A stretch of 64,000 nt of DNA, taken from NCBI GenBank assembly GCA_010015745.1, contig ML978170.1:355382-419381 (forward strand), read 5' to 3'. The stretch is from Setomelanomma holmii (taxonomy: Eukaryota > Ascomycota > Dothideomycetes > Pleosporales > Phaeosphaeriaceae). A program made the position numbers and the translations under genes. Shown piece after piece: positions 22,486 to 33,624 of the stretch (the first letter of the stretch is position 1; every line of letters starts with the position of its first letter). The notes beneath the pieces are model-generated. The model saw only the letters and a list, made by a program, of their open reading frames with translations. It had not been told where the DNA came from and made no database searches.

Positions 22486-24408
22486 TACCCATATCTGAAG
22501 ACCGGATTTTCTGTGTCGAATGGAACGTCTTCCTTCGATGCTTCCACAGCCGCCATAGATCTTGGCAGATCGAACGGAAGTCTACCGAGAGGTTTCGATC
22601 CATTAGTCGCAAAGACAATATCCAAGAAAGCGTCAGTGCTGGCTCCATAGTTCGCCATAAGCGCTTTTGCCTGCTCTGCAGCCTCTGGAATGGCAGCAGG
22701 GCGGTCAAGGTACATATCCACGACTTTTGGTACGGCTTGATAGATAGCTACCTGGAGAGCCTGTTCTGTCACGTTCTATTCGGGCGATCCAGCGTGGTAC
22801 TGTACCTCGAAATCCCCAGGACGCGGCACGTACGGAGCTTGGAGACGGACAAGCGCCATGTCGGCCTCAGCCAGAGTGTCAACGACCCGGAGATTGCGGC
22901 TCTCCATATATGTCTTATTGAAACTTTCAATGTAGAACTTCGAATGTTTGGCCGACTTCAGCGGGAGGACATTGTCGTTGTTGGTGAGCAGCGTGTATGC
23001 TTTTCGCTGGGCCTCAGCACCTTGACGAACAAAGTCGGCCTTTCCGACCAACTTGATGGCGGCATCTACATCGATGAAAGGGTTGTCGAATTAAACGAGC
23101 AGGAACTTTTCGTGCAGAAGCTTGCCCACGGACACGTCGATTCGCGCTTCGCTGACGATGTCCTTCTGCACAAGCTCAAGGATTAGATCGATTCTCTGTT
23201 CACCGCCAAGTTGATCGACGCCTGCGTTCAGGATCTTTTCTGCCCGCTGCAGCGCAGTGAAGTTTTAAGCTCCTCACGCACGAGCCGGCATATCCTGGCC
23301 ACGGATGACTGCATCCGTGATAAGACCCCAATCGCTCACCACTATGCCTTGGAAGCCCAGCTCTTCTTTCAAAAGACCATTGATGATGTCTTTGTTGAAT
23401 TCAGAGGCGACCTCCTCGTACTTTGTGCCGATTGGACGGCTGTTATAAGGCATCATCTGCCTCGTTCCGGTTGCTATCGCTGCTTTGAACGGTATGAGAT
23501 GCTATTCGAGATTGTTCTGCAAGCTACTCAGGAAGCACATCCCTAATGCACTAGCGTTTACTTACAATGGGGTAGGTCGTATTCTTTCCCTATGTAAAGT
23601 GGCTGTCCTTGCTACCTTGCACTGGACCACTGCCAGGAAAGTGCTTGGTTACGGTAGTCACAGAATTCGGCCCAAATCCATCCGGACCGGTAAAGCCTTT
23701 GATATACGAAACCACAAGTTCGGCGGTCAAGTTAGCACATACTCCCACGGTCCCTGAGATCCTAACCCACCGTGGCTCGGTTGCAAGATTGATCTGCGGA
23801 TGGAGAGAACTTCGCAGACCAATAGCCATGTACTTTTGGCGCACAATGTCTGCGAAAGAATGGACCAACTTCGCATCGCGGATGGCTGCTGGACCGAGAC
23901 TTTCGGGCCGTTGGGAAAAAGAGTTCGCGGTGAAGCAGTTCCAACGTTGTTCGTGAAGGCGTGTCTGGGTTCAGATAGAGAGCGTTATTGGTATACCGAG
24001 GCGCATGCCCAAGGCCATCTTTTGCAATCGGTTGTACCATTCAGCGTTTGTCCGTACATTATCGACTGTGCCGGCCAGATTGAAGTGCGTCATGAGTTTT
24101 CCCACAACAGAATTTTCAATACCGTTGGCAAATGTGCCATTGGCGCCCATAGTGAGGATGTTCTGGAATAGTTGTCCGGCCTTCTCTTCGATTGTCATTC
24201 TCTGGAGAATATCTTCGACTCTCTCGTCGACTGATAGCGATGCATCGCGGTAAGGCAGGTCCACAGTTCCCGTCGACCTGAACGCGAATCTCCCGTGGTG
24301 GATACTGCTTGACGCAGGGATGTTGACAGCTGTGATCATGGTTGCTGAAGCGAAGAAGAAGGCTGCAAGAGCAGTTCGCTTTGAGAGGCTGCGGCGTTGA
24401 TTGGCCAT
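22486..24408 (-). pseudogene. GH3 beta-glucosidase/NagZ-like gene, decayed and split by transposon
   Basis: Would encode a secreted glycoside hydrolase releasing terminal sugars from beta-linked glycosides. The ATG at 24406-24408 is followed by an N-terminal hydrophobic stretch. Conserved blocks are in order: LPYRDASLSVDERVEDILQR and MTIEEKAGQL; LHPQINLATEPRWVRISGT; TKHFPGSGP; QMMPYNSRPIGT; GIVVSDWGLITDA, containing the nucleophile Asp; YTLLTNNDNVLPLK; and PFDLPRS. A 49-bp intron (23517-23565) is recognisable. In-frame stops lie at 23971, 23590, 23274, 23265, 23091 and 22776 (lowest base of each codon). The transposon at 20636-22485 separates the last six codons and creates a TAA at the junction. 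It is certainly nonfunctional as a full-length enzyme. Confidence 0.88.
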
Positions 24409-25027
24409 GTCGAAAAGCTCTAAAACACAAAACCTGACCTCGTTCCTTCTCGAACACTACTACTTTACTTCCTGACGGCCCTCATGGAGTATTTGTACTC
24501 TGCCTCGAAAAACTGATCGTGAGGCTTTGCAACCCCAGGCCAGCGACACCCGAGGAACCGCCCCCATAGTCAAGTGTACCATGACTGATGGCGTAACGAC
24601 ACGGACTTGCCTTCGTGGACGCAACTATGTTACTGCCATGTCATGAAGCCGATAACCACTGCCAAGAAAGATGTGGGGAAATTGCGGAGGAGATCCTTGT
24701 CGAAGCGCTCCTAGGTGCCGCTCGATTTCCGTCTGGCAGAAATGTGATTCGATACCGTAATGGCAAAACTTCGGGAGCTATACTGACGCCCCAACAGTCT
24801 TGAGCACCGTTCAAGGAGTATGTCGTTGTCACCTGCACCGAACCTTTTTAGAATGCGAATACTTACCGGTCGTCCTCCACTTCCCGCTGTTCAGGTTTGC
24901 GGGTGATGTGCGGAGCTTCAGGACATACCGGCTGAGCGAGCTATGATTCCTTTAGAGGGTTCACAACTATGCGATGCTTATTCAACAACAGATATAAAAG
25001 GTACATGTCAATGATGCTTCATTATAC
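24409..25027. other. Intergenic interval, nothing recognised
   Basis: 619 bp between the GH3 relic promoter and the 3' end of the methyltransferase; no supported feature. Confidence 0.4.
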
Positions 25028-25937
25028 TCAGAGTCTAACAGCTTCTATCACACTAAACGTCGGTCTCTCCACATACCTCTCCCAGAACCCTTCCGTAACC
25101 CTCTCATCATCCGGAAGCACCAAGTTACCCCACGTCAATCTCAAACCCGCAGCCGCCGCACATCGCTCATATACCTCCTTCTTGAACTGAAAAACATCAA
25201 AGCTAAACGGCGTATCATCCTTCACCACGACTCGCGCCGTGATTCCAACTTTCTGCTTCGTGTCCGGCGCCACATACGCCGAATCCAACACCAGGATATC
25301 AAGACCATAAAAGTCCATTTTCGGCTGCGTCACCCACGGATCCGCCACATTCGTAGTAACGCCCACAAAGCGCCCATCTGGCGCGAGGTTCTGCTCAATG
25401 ACGCGGAACATGTTAGTCAGTTCTACCTCGGTCCCAGCGTAGTTTAGAAACCAGCCTGCGAAGACAATGTCGAATGGTGAGTCGTGCTTCATGTCGCCCG
25501 GAACGCTGCAGTCTCGGACTTTGAAGGTGAGATTGGGATACTGCGGGGGAGGGTAAGTTGCTTTTGCGCCGTCGATCATGGAAGAGGATATGTCGTAGCT
25601 GAGGACTGAGGAGGCGCCGAGACGGGCGAGGAGGGATGTCATTTTTCCTGTGCCGCATGCAAGATCTGGCGGGTGTCAGTACGGACATGAAGAGCACTTC
25701 GCATCAGGCTCGACGACTGAACAGACTGGATTGACCAGGAACTCCCTAAGCACATTAGAGAGCAGGGGACGTACCGAGACATCTGCTTCCTTTCATATCT
25801 CCCAATGCCTTCACCACACTCGGTTCTTCTGGCTCGACGCTCGGCAACACCTTGATTGCATTGTACTTTGTACCGATCTGGTCGTATTGTGTATTCTGCG
25901 TATCTGGCGCGTCTTCTTTTGCGTCGTGCTCAGCCAT
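25028..25937 (-). CDS. Class I SAM-dependent methyltransferase
   Basis: Transfers a methyl group from S-adenosylmethionine to an unidentified, probably small-molecule substrate. 266 residues in two exons (25937-25775 and 25665-25028); the 109-bp intron interrupts motif I, which reads CLDLACGTGKMTSLLARLGA after splicing. An acidic residue follows in VLSYDISSSMIDGAK (motif post-I). FDIVFAGWFLNYA is motif II and LAPDGRFVGVTTN motif III. There is no signal peptide. It resembles ToxA/UbiE-like fungal methyltransferases. It lies tail-to-tail with nothing obvious and about 700 bp from the Jen1-like transporter; no cluster partner is evident. Confidence 0.9.
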
Positions 25938-26659
25938 GATATTGAAACTTCTCTTTCTGTCAGTGAGTATGTAGGTGCGTACGGTCCGACCAGGGGGAAA
26001 TTATCGTTACCGACTCAATAGGATCAGGCCGCTAAAGAACTGCGCACGCAGCTGTAAAATGAGAGAGTCGGACGTCGAGCTGCGAAGACGCAGTGAGTGC
26101 GTGCACTACATGAACGGTCTTACCCTGACCAAATATTACGTACCTTGATGATGTCCTCTCACGCAGCAGTGGAAGTATACTACTCCTACGTGTGCCTCGT
26201 TTCTCTACCACTCACTTCGGAAAGTCATCTTTAGCAATTAGCATTGCATGTTATGCACGTGGGAGTATCAACTACTCCACGTGTCGACCTGGCAGATAAG
26301 AATCGTCAGCTTTCTTCCGCTGCCTGCTAGTGTCCGGCGACTGACCGAATAATCTACGCTGCATTAGTGTGCAATTGTTTGTAGGATAGTGTATCTTGGC
26401 ATCTGCTCCGACCTCGGCACTTACGATACATTAGGCATTGAGCGCGTAGAAGTGGAGAGGAAAACTGGACGATGGCACGATTATACGATGCAGAGCACAG
26501 GAAGCGCAAACAACGAATTACGAATAAGGAACATGGTTTGGAGTCAAACGCTTTTGGTTCATCGTAAGTCATATCTCAAATATAGTGTGCGTATCGTAAT
26601 ATGGGGGTTGTCGGACAGCGCCGCGATCTCAAGCCGACCTTGTTATCGACCACCATCAT
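25938..26659. other. Intergenic interval, nothing recognised
   Basis: 722 bp upstream of the methyltransferase and downstream of the transporter; only short unsupported open frames. It contains two near-identical CACGTG-GAGTA-type segments around 26260-26285 that I do not interpret. Confidence 0.35.
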
Positions 26660-28372
26660 TTAGACTCTATTGGCGACCTTCTTCTCGCCCTTGCTGTCCG
26701 AGTCAACAAGCTCGACAGCACGAGTAACATCCTTCTCGGCAATGCTACCAGACTCGATGTCCTTTGGAAGCACCAAGTTGGCGCCGATAGGTCCAGCTTC
26801 CTCGAAATGCCTGCCCTTCTTCTCTGGGCCGAGTGCGGTGGTGACTGCGATTCCAAGTACGATGATGGCGGTGGCAACACCCATGACCGGCCCGTAAGCT
26901 GGCGACTTCTTACCTTTCGAAGTGGTAATCATAGTTGCTTCAGCAACAGCATTCACAATCTGAGCAGATGGTGATGAGATCATGTTTCCAAGCTGGTATG
27001 TGATACCGACGAACGATGATCGGAATGCTGGCGGCGATAACTCGGAAAGATGGATTGGAATAACACCCCAGGCTCCCTGGACGAAGAACTGGATCATGAA
27101 GCCAGAAGCTGAGAGACCACGTTCAGTGGTGGGTAAGATCCAGGCAGGAATCAGGCAGCCAGAGATAAGGACTGCGCAGACAATGGTGCGGCGACGACCG
27201 AACCATTGTGAAGTGTAGCCGAGGATTGTTCCACCAACGCAGGCACCAGTCTTCATGAGAATGGAAGCGCGAGTTGCGCCGGCGGAGCTGAGGTGCTTCT
27301 GCTGCTTCATGAATGTGGTATAGCTGTCTTGGCTAGTATGCGAGTAGTAGTTGAACTGCAAGCAGGTTAATTGGAATGTTCATACTGCTGACGAATTTAC
27401 GTACCCAGGTCATCAATATGATGCAGTAGACGCACATCTTCCACTCCATCTTCAACATCTGCTTGGACTCGGCCCAGAAAGCGCCGGGCGTTTTGCCAGT
27501 ATCACCAGCTTTCTTTGCCTCGATGAACTGCTTCGATTCTGGGAAGAGAATGCGAACAAGACCGACGGCCATGGAGAAACCAGCTCCGACCCAGAAGACA
27601 GTCTTCCATGTGTTGGTCGCTCCGCCGACGCCAAGGTTGACGCACGCAGCGAGAACGTAGCCGAAAGAGTATCCTTGCTGTAGGATACCACTCATGAGAC
27701 CACGAGCATTGGCGCTGCAGCTGTTAGAAAAGCTTTGATGACGAAGACATGGACTTACGGGCAATTCTCGAGTGCCATAGAGATCGCGTTACCGTAGACA
27801 CCACCCATGAACAGGCCGAAAAGACTTCGCACAGCCAGGAACTGGTTAAACGTAGCCGAGTAGATGGTCGCGACTTGGAGAAGACCGAGAATAATCATAT
27901 TCAGAACCATCGGCCACCTAAAGATTGGTTAGCGATTGCTCAGGAAAATGGATCTAGAGATGGCTGCCACGTACTTTCGACCGAACTTGTCTCCAGCCAG
28001 ACCGAAGAAGGCTGCGCCCACGGAACGAAGAAGCAGAGTGAGCGTGATGGCAGTGGAGATGCTTGTGTTGCTTTGCTTGTAGTATGCTGCGAGTTTTGTG
28101 GTCTGGATTGAGAGCGCGTGGAAATCGAAGGCATCTGCAGTCCATGCAAGGAAACCGACAATGAAGTACAGCCAATCCTTCAGACGCAGCTGAGCGAAGA
28201 GGCTGATGGGATTCTTCAACCGCTCAGGATGTTGCCATTCGCAGTGCTCTTCTCCATAATCGTTGGTAACAACGACACGCTGGTCCCAGACAAACAGATC
28301 ACGAAAGGCTTGCTTGGCTGTCGGGAGGATACCCTGCGCCAGAGGGTCGGCAGGTCTGTTGGTGCTCGCCAT
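26660..28372 (-). CDS. Jen1-like carboxylate/proton symporter (MFS, SHS family)
   Basis: A plasma-membrane MFS carrier importing monocarboxylates or dicarboxylates such as lactate, pyruvate or succinate with protons. 520 residues in four exons (28372-27975, 27917-27759, 27714-27405, 27355-26660) with introns of 57, 44 and 49 bp, all in phase. The Jen family signature NYYSHTSQDSYTT, assembled across intron 3, matches the pattern N-x2-S/T-H-x-S/T-Q-D-x3-T. Other features are DWLYFIVGFLAWTADAFDFH (first membrane helix), the MFS loop motif GDKFGRKWP assembled across intron 1, and GPEKKGRHFEEAG near the C-terminus. The Lys-rich tail is cytosolic. Jen genes are normally glucose repressed; I did not verify regulatory sites. 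Confidence 0.94.
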
Positions 28373-30248
28373 GACTTCGAGAGCGGGACTTGAAGGGAAA
28401 GGAGAAGAATGGACTCAGATTGAGTAGTCCGATCGCGATGCGGAATACAATTTTGTGGGCGGTAGAGCTGTAATATATAACTTGCCAGTTGCCTTGAGTC
28501 CATGGCGGGCAGTCCTGCCTCGCAACGATCCCATCGACGCCCTTGCTCGCATATGTGCGACAGTGTTGAATATTGATGCGAGCCAAGAGACGCCAAGATG
28601 CATCATGCAATGGCGGGGGCACGTCCGACGGTGGAATGTAACCGCACCGGGCTCGCCAAGGACGCTAAGCATCACGCGTGGACCAGGCTAACGTTGGGGC
28701 CACGAGTGAGAAAACGGAACAAGTTCCGGGGTCCATCGAGCGTATCAGACCAATTTGGAGGCGGCCCACGAGGAGGAAATGGGGCGCGGTCTCTCTCAGA
28801 GCCGTTGCCGTATCCCCACGGGGCTGAGAGACCGTGCCATCAGCATCCCGCAAGTACCGGGAAAGCAGGCTTGCCGCCTTCCGGCGCACCAACACTGGCC
28901 GCGAGCGATCGTGAGTATCACGCTCTATGCTTGTTCTGCTAAGGTACGTGGCGTGACTGAAGCCTTGTCGAGACATCTTCGCGCAATGAAGCTCCCGCCG
29001 AGTGTGGCAGCCACCGACTTGGCGTGACCCCGCTGCGAGATATGCACGGTCGGGTGTGCCGATGCTCATGTTTGCCCTTGTGCGCCCAGAACAAAAGCGC
29101 GCACTTACGACGGCCAAGATAGATGAAGCTGTGTGGCTTGCAGGCCATCGTAGCAACCTCCGTCAGCCGAGCATCCTTGGGCAGGCTTCTTTCAACAGCC
29201 ACCATTCGTGATGAACGATGCAGTCGAAATGGCGCTGCTGAGAAGCTTCACGCGTCGCTGACTTTGGCGGTGAAGGGAGACAAGAGGTCTGGGGTGTTCT
29301 GGATGCCTTCTCCCGTAGCGCTGGATCGCGCTGAATCGTGTGTGTCCATTGTGCGCGTCTCGAGGGTTGGCCTTGCAGTGGAGTCATTTGAGCACGCGGA
29401 ACATCGAAAAACAACGGCGCACGAGGCGGGACGAGATAGCATAGCAAGAGCGGAGACGAGCGGCCTTGGCTGTAGGATGGGACGACTCGCTCTTCGCTGC
29501 TGACGCACAGAAAGCCCAGAAGGGCTTCTGCAGGAGGAGGATGCGATCGGCAGTGTGTTAAAGGTGGGGAAGACGAAAAGGCGCTAGCTGTGAGGATGGG
29601 GAAGCTGCATGCCCACCCCAGTTTTGTCTGCTCTTGCTCCCCATGTCAACCTCGCGTGCAATCGGTTGAGCAATCGCATGGTACGATGGTGATCAGCATG
29701 CGTGCCTCGCGCATGCGGTGTCGACGAATCACATTTTATGACGGCTGTTGAAGAGGCATTTTGTCCACGCGATTTGACCCGAGTTGCTTCACTGCAGCAT
29801 GTTGATAGGCTTAGTACCATCGACTGCACCGGTTCCTCCCTGGAGCCCTGTGTCAGAACGTGCAACGTGCAGCAATATCCCTAGACCCGGTTCGATAGCA
29901 AGCTAGGGCTTCAGTAGAAGCACCGATGTGGTTCCGTTGAGGTACTATGTCAGAAAGAGCCTCCAGCCATCTCCACTTATCGGTTGTGAATCTAGTGAAA
30001 CCACCTCCTCAAGGACCAGTCACAATCGAATGGTTGAGATGCCTTGAACTGCCAAGCATAAGGCGTACCTCGTGGCTATCGCCAAGGCAGTCTAGCACGC
30101 AAGTGTATTCCCCCAGTTCCGTATCGACTAGAATATGCGCTGAACATTCTCTAGCGGTAGCGTTGGCACTCTTGGGCCGGTTATGAGGCTCATTACGACC
30201 GCGGCCGTGGGAGAACGCTGGCGATCCTCGTCCGAACACACATCCATC
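28373..30248. other. Long intergenic interval with no supported gene
   Basis: 1.9 kb between the Jen1-like start and the P450 3' end. Many open frames of 60-160 codons occur on both strands because the sequence is GC-rich, but none shows a domain, signal peptide or splice-supported continuation. An imperfect hairpin lies at 28783-28838. Confidence 0.45.
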
Positions 30249-31912
30249 TCAATTCTCGTGTGGCACAAATTGAATCATGCAATGGTGCTCCTATCGAATT
30301 GTGAGTAAGCGCCTATCATTGATGAGTCTCACCTTACCTTTATGTTCGCGAACGTCTCGTCGGTAAAGACTTCGAAGCGCGAGGTGATACCCGGAGCAAT
30401 ACCCCCGAATCCTGGGCTAACATGTGTTGAGTACCTCCTGTATATCGAGGGCACCAATGCCATCTCGGCCATTGCAAGGCTGAGATAATGTCAACTCCAA
30501 AGGCTGACTGGACAGAGGGTAAGGACTTACTGCAATCCAATGCACATTCGTGCTCCGCTCGAGAACGGCCACCACCACTTCTTCATTATGGCTAGCGCAG
30601 GGTCGCTTTCATCCCTTAGCCACCTTTCTGGATCCCACCTCAGTGGCTCGGGAAACACCTCGGCATTGCGATGTAGTGAGTACGGTGCCGTCGAACAGAT
30701 TGTCCCGCGTGGGATCTCATATCCATCGATGACCATATCCACTCGACTCGTTCGAGGCTCCGACGCAGGCAATGGAGCATAGAGCCGGAGCGTCTCTTTG
30801 ATTACGGCACCGAGATACGGCAAGCGGTCAGCAACCTCGAGATCGACTACACCATCTTTGATCGCGCTTCCGTCAATACTGTGGCATTCGTCAATGAGCT
30901 TGCGCTGAATGTGGGCGTGCGATGGGTGCGACAATGCCCAGAGCAGAAACATCAGTGTATCGCTAGTCGTATCAATGCCTGCAAGGAGGTGATCTGCGCA
31001 CTCGCTGGCGATATCCAGGTCACTCAGTTCGGCTTGAGCCTTCACTTTCCAGAGACGAGCAATGATCGACTCGCTCACTTTTGCTTGTGCATCGGCGTCT
31101 GCGTCACAATAAGACTGCATAGCACGGAGGGCATGGGCTCGGATACCGCTGTATGTCGAAGGTTTCTGCATGGGCAGCAACGGTCGTACCAGGCTGCCCA
31201 CCAGTCCAGTCCTGCTGTACATCCAAGAGGTCAGTGATGGCAGGTGGACGGCGAACCATGCCAGCCGGCGTCGAGAATGGTCCATGATATCATCTAGCAG
31301 ATGTACATGACTTGAGGTGCCCTGCAATGCAGTAGTCGCCCCGAACTTCTCCGTCCCGTACACAAACGTTGAGATGACATCGATCGAGTAGTAGTGCAAA
31401 GCTGAGAAGATCTCTACGTTGCTTGGTCGCAGTATGTCTTCGAGGAGTTGCAGGAAGTCTCTAATTTTGTCTTGTACAATGATGGCTGGATGACCCTTCA
31501 GGATCGCAGACTTGGAATATGCATGTGCCAAGAGTCTCTTCCTCTTCGCATGGTCGGCAACCGTGGAGAAAGTGAAGAGATTCTTCTTGCCGTAAACGTC
31601 GAACATGGAGTAGAAAGGCGTGCGTTCAAAACCGCTGCCAGCGCCGTATATGGTACGTAGTGCAGCAATTGAGTTGAAATGTACTTCGTTGGGACCAATA
31701 CGAACCACGGAGCTATACTGCTTATGCAGAGCGTCGATGGACCGTGTCCGTCGTCCCCAGTCATCTGTAGCAAGCCGCCATTTCGTCGAAGCGTATAGCT
31801 TCGGGCCGGGTAGTCGACTGAGAGGGTTGAGGAAGAAGGGTTCAAGTACAAAGCGATAGAGAAGAATGCCTAGAAGTGCAAAACTGATTATTATGCCGAG
31901 AAAAGGGACCAT
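30249..31912 (-). CDS. Cytochrome P450 monooxygenase
   Basis: A membrane-anchored haem monooxygenase of 521 residues in three exons (31912-30531, 30479-30338, 30290-30249) with introns of 51 and 47 bp. The N-terminal anchor (MVPFLGIIISFALLGILLYR) is followed by the proline hinge LSRLPGPKLYA. The I-helix reads LLAGIDTTSDTLMF, the K-helix ExxR is KETLRLY, the PERF-like region DPERW, and the haem loop PFSSGARMCIG. Intron 1 lies directly after the haem loop. Without splicing, the frame stops just downstream. The short third exon supplies the last 14 residues (EHHCMIQFVPHEN after the junction). CYP family and substrate are not assigned; neighbours do not form a recognisable biosynthetic cluster. 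Confidence 0.9.
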
Positions 31913-32426
31913 TGTTGACCAAAGGAAGCACTGAGGGGAGGGTGCGGTAGGTAAGAAATGAACCGCTTTGGAGGTTTCGATGATGATGAGACATGAAACC
32001 AAATCGGAGATGATGGTGTTGTAGGGTTGTGAGGGGGGACGAGATAAGCTAGTTGATTGGCAAGTGGGGTCGAGGATGCTACTTCCGCTTTCGTACCGTC
32101 CAAAGATGGTGCCTTGTCCATCTTCTTCACAACACCACGCTCCCCAGCGACACGCTATTCCGTCGTACAAGACCTGATGCTAGTCTAGGCGGTACTCTCA
32201 TGTGCCCATTTCGCTTGTGGAATGGGCGCACTTGGGCGGGCATCGTCCCCTTTTGCCGTGTCGGAGACATGATGACTACGTGCCTCGTGGCTAGTAAGAT
32301 TTCCGCGCTCTTTGGCCATGGGAGACTAGAGCGTGGTGGTGCGTAAAGTCGCTTGGCTGGGCGCCGACCTGGTGGGCCTCTTCTTGCTTGAGCGAAGGTT
32401 AAGTGACCAGACATTGGTACACGCCC
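31913..32426. other. Intergenic interval (P450 promoter, RRP41 3' flank)
   Basis: 514 bp with no supported gene. It contains the P450 promoter region. Confidence 0.4.
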
Positions 32427-33182
32427 TCACCCAAATCGCTTCCCATATCCTTTCACGACGTCATCTAGAATTCCTCTGAGTCTCTTGCAGCCTTCTATGC
32501 CGACCGCCAGCATGCCCTCCAGTCTTTCCATTCTTACTCTCGTCTCCATGACACAAACAGCCACCTTGTCGCTTTCGCCTAGCGTTCCGACTGTCAAGAA
32601 AGGCAGTTCCTGTTCTTCGAGAGTATTGAGATCGAGCAGAGGATCGTCAGCGGATGCGTTGTCCGCCGCCGCCGAGGACGCGCTCGAGGCTGCTGTGCAG
32701 GCGACTAGGTAGTCTGTCATGGGAATGCCGGCATCGATGAGAGCCAGCGTAGATGCGTTTATACAAGCAGCGAGCAGCGACCCGTCCTGTGATATAATAT
32801 GGATGTTGAGCGTAATGGTCGAATGTGGGTACAAGTGCAGCAGTAGTACTCCTTCAAAGGCTGATCGCAGACAATGCTCCATTTCCTTAGTGCGCTTGTC
32901 GCCGCCGCCTCTCCGTCTTCGCTCCATGCCGCTGAAGCCTGCAAAGTTTATCTCCACTTCGACCTTTGCTTGCCCGCCTGCTCCTCCTCTTTGGCCCGAT
33001 TGCCTGCCCTCTGCAGGGCCTGTGACTGAGACCAGGATCTTGGTGTTGCCCATTTCGAGGTACGAGGAGCCATCGGCGGCAGCTTGCGTCGAGATCTGTG
33101 CGTGAATTCGGCGTAGTTCGTTCCAGCGGCGGCCGTCGAGGCGAAGAAGCGCGAGCGAGTACGTGGATGTGTCGAGAGGCAT
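32427..33182 (-). CDS. RRP41: Exosome complex subunit Rrp41 (Ski6/EXOSC4)
   Basis: An RNase PH-fold subunit of the hexameric ring of the RNA exosome, which processes and degrades RNA in the nucleus and cytoplasm. The eukaryotic ring subunit is structural rather than catalytic. 251 residues, single exon, starting MPLDTSTYSLALLRLDGRRW, the classic Rrp41 N-terminus. Further landmarks are SSYLEMGNTKILVSVTGP, EINFAGFSGMERRRRGGGDKR, LHLYPHSTITLNIHIISQDG, and ASTLALIDAGIPMTDYLVA. A short Ser/Ala insert lies near residues 165-180. The start is fixed by family alignment; 42 upstream in-frame codons are not conserved. It shares a 442-bp divergent promoter with the SNF2 gene. Confidence 0.95.
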   Translation of the reverse strand: MPLDTSTYSLALLRLDGRRWNELRRIHAQISTQAAADGSSYLEMGNTKILVSVTGPAEGRQSGQRGGAGGQAKVEVEINFAGFSGMERRRRGGGDKRTKEMEHCLRSAFEGVLLLHLYPHSTITLNIHIISQDGSLLAACINASTLALIDAGIPMTDYLVACTAASSASSAAADNASADDPLLDLNTLEEQELPFLTVGTLGESDKVAVCVMETRVRMERLEGMLAVGIEGCKRLRGILDDVVKGYGKRFG

Positions 33183-33624
33183 GTCGTGTATGGAGTATGC
33201 AATGTGCAAACGGATTTTGCATACGCAGCCCGTGCTAAATTGATCGCAGGAGACGTCACTGCCCTGGATTGGTTTCCAGAAGCGCGAAGTGTTTATGGTG
33301 TGGGTCAATGGCCTGCGGGGAATTGTAGCTCACGGCGAAGCCTTCAGATAATTTGGACCATCAAAGCTCAGATGGCAGGGATCGAGCTTGCTAGACTACC
33401 CCGCCTTCTCACGTGATCACGAGCATTAGCGCGTTCTGCCACCAGTGGCGCCTTCTTTCCACTCAGCAAGCACGACCATGGTATAACAGCACAAGAAATA
33501 AACAAGAATGAATTATGAATCTGTCAACGAACGGCTCAACTGGCTACTAGATATCACGTAGCGCCTTTGACCGCCTCGGACTCTCTGTCAACTCCGACGC
33601 GTGGCCATCATCAACCACATCATC
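33183..33624. promoter_or_regulatory. Divergent intergenic promoter, RRP41 / SNF2 gene
   Basis: 442 bp separate the two start codons, which point away from each other. The interval has no open frame of note and must contain both promoters. Confidence 0.6.

Noticed and set aside
28373..30248. Several open frames of 80-160 codons as genes
   Set aside because: They overlap on both strands, lack domains or signal peptides, and are expected by chance in GC-rich DNA.
25028..31912. Secondary-metabolite cluster made of methyltransferase, MFS carrier and P450
   Set aside because: The carrier is a Jen-type carboxylate importer, there is no backbone enzyme, and a 1.9-kb gene-free gap separates it from the P450.
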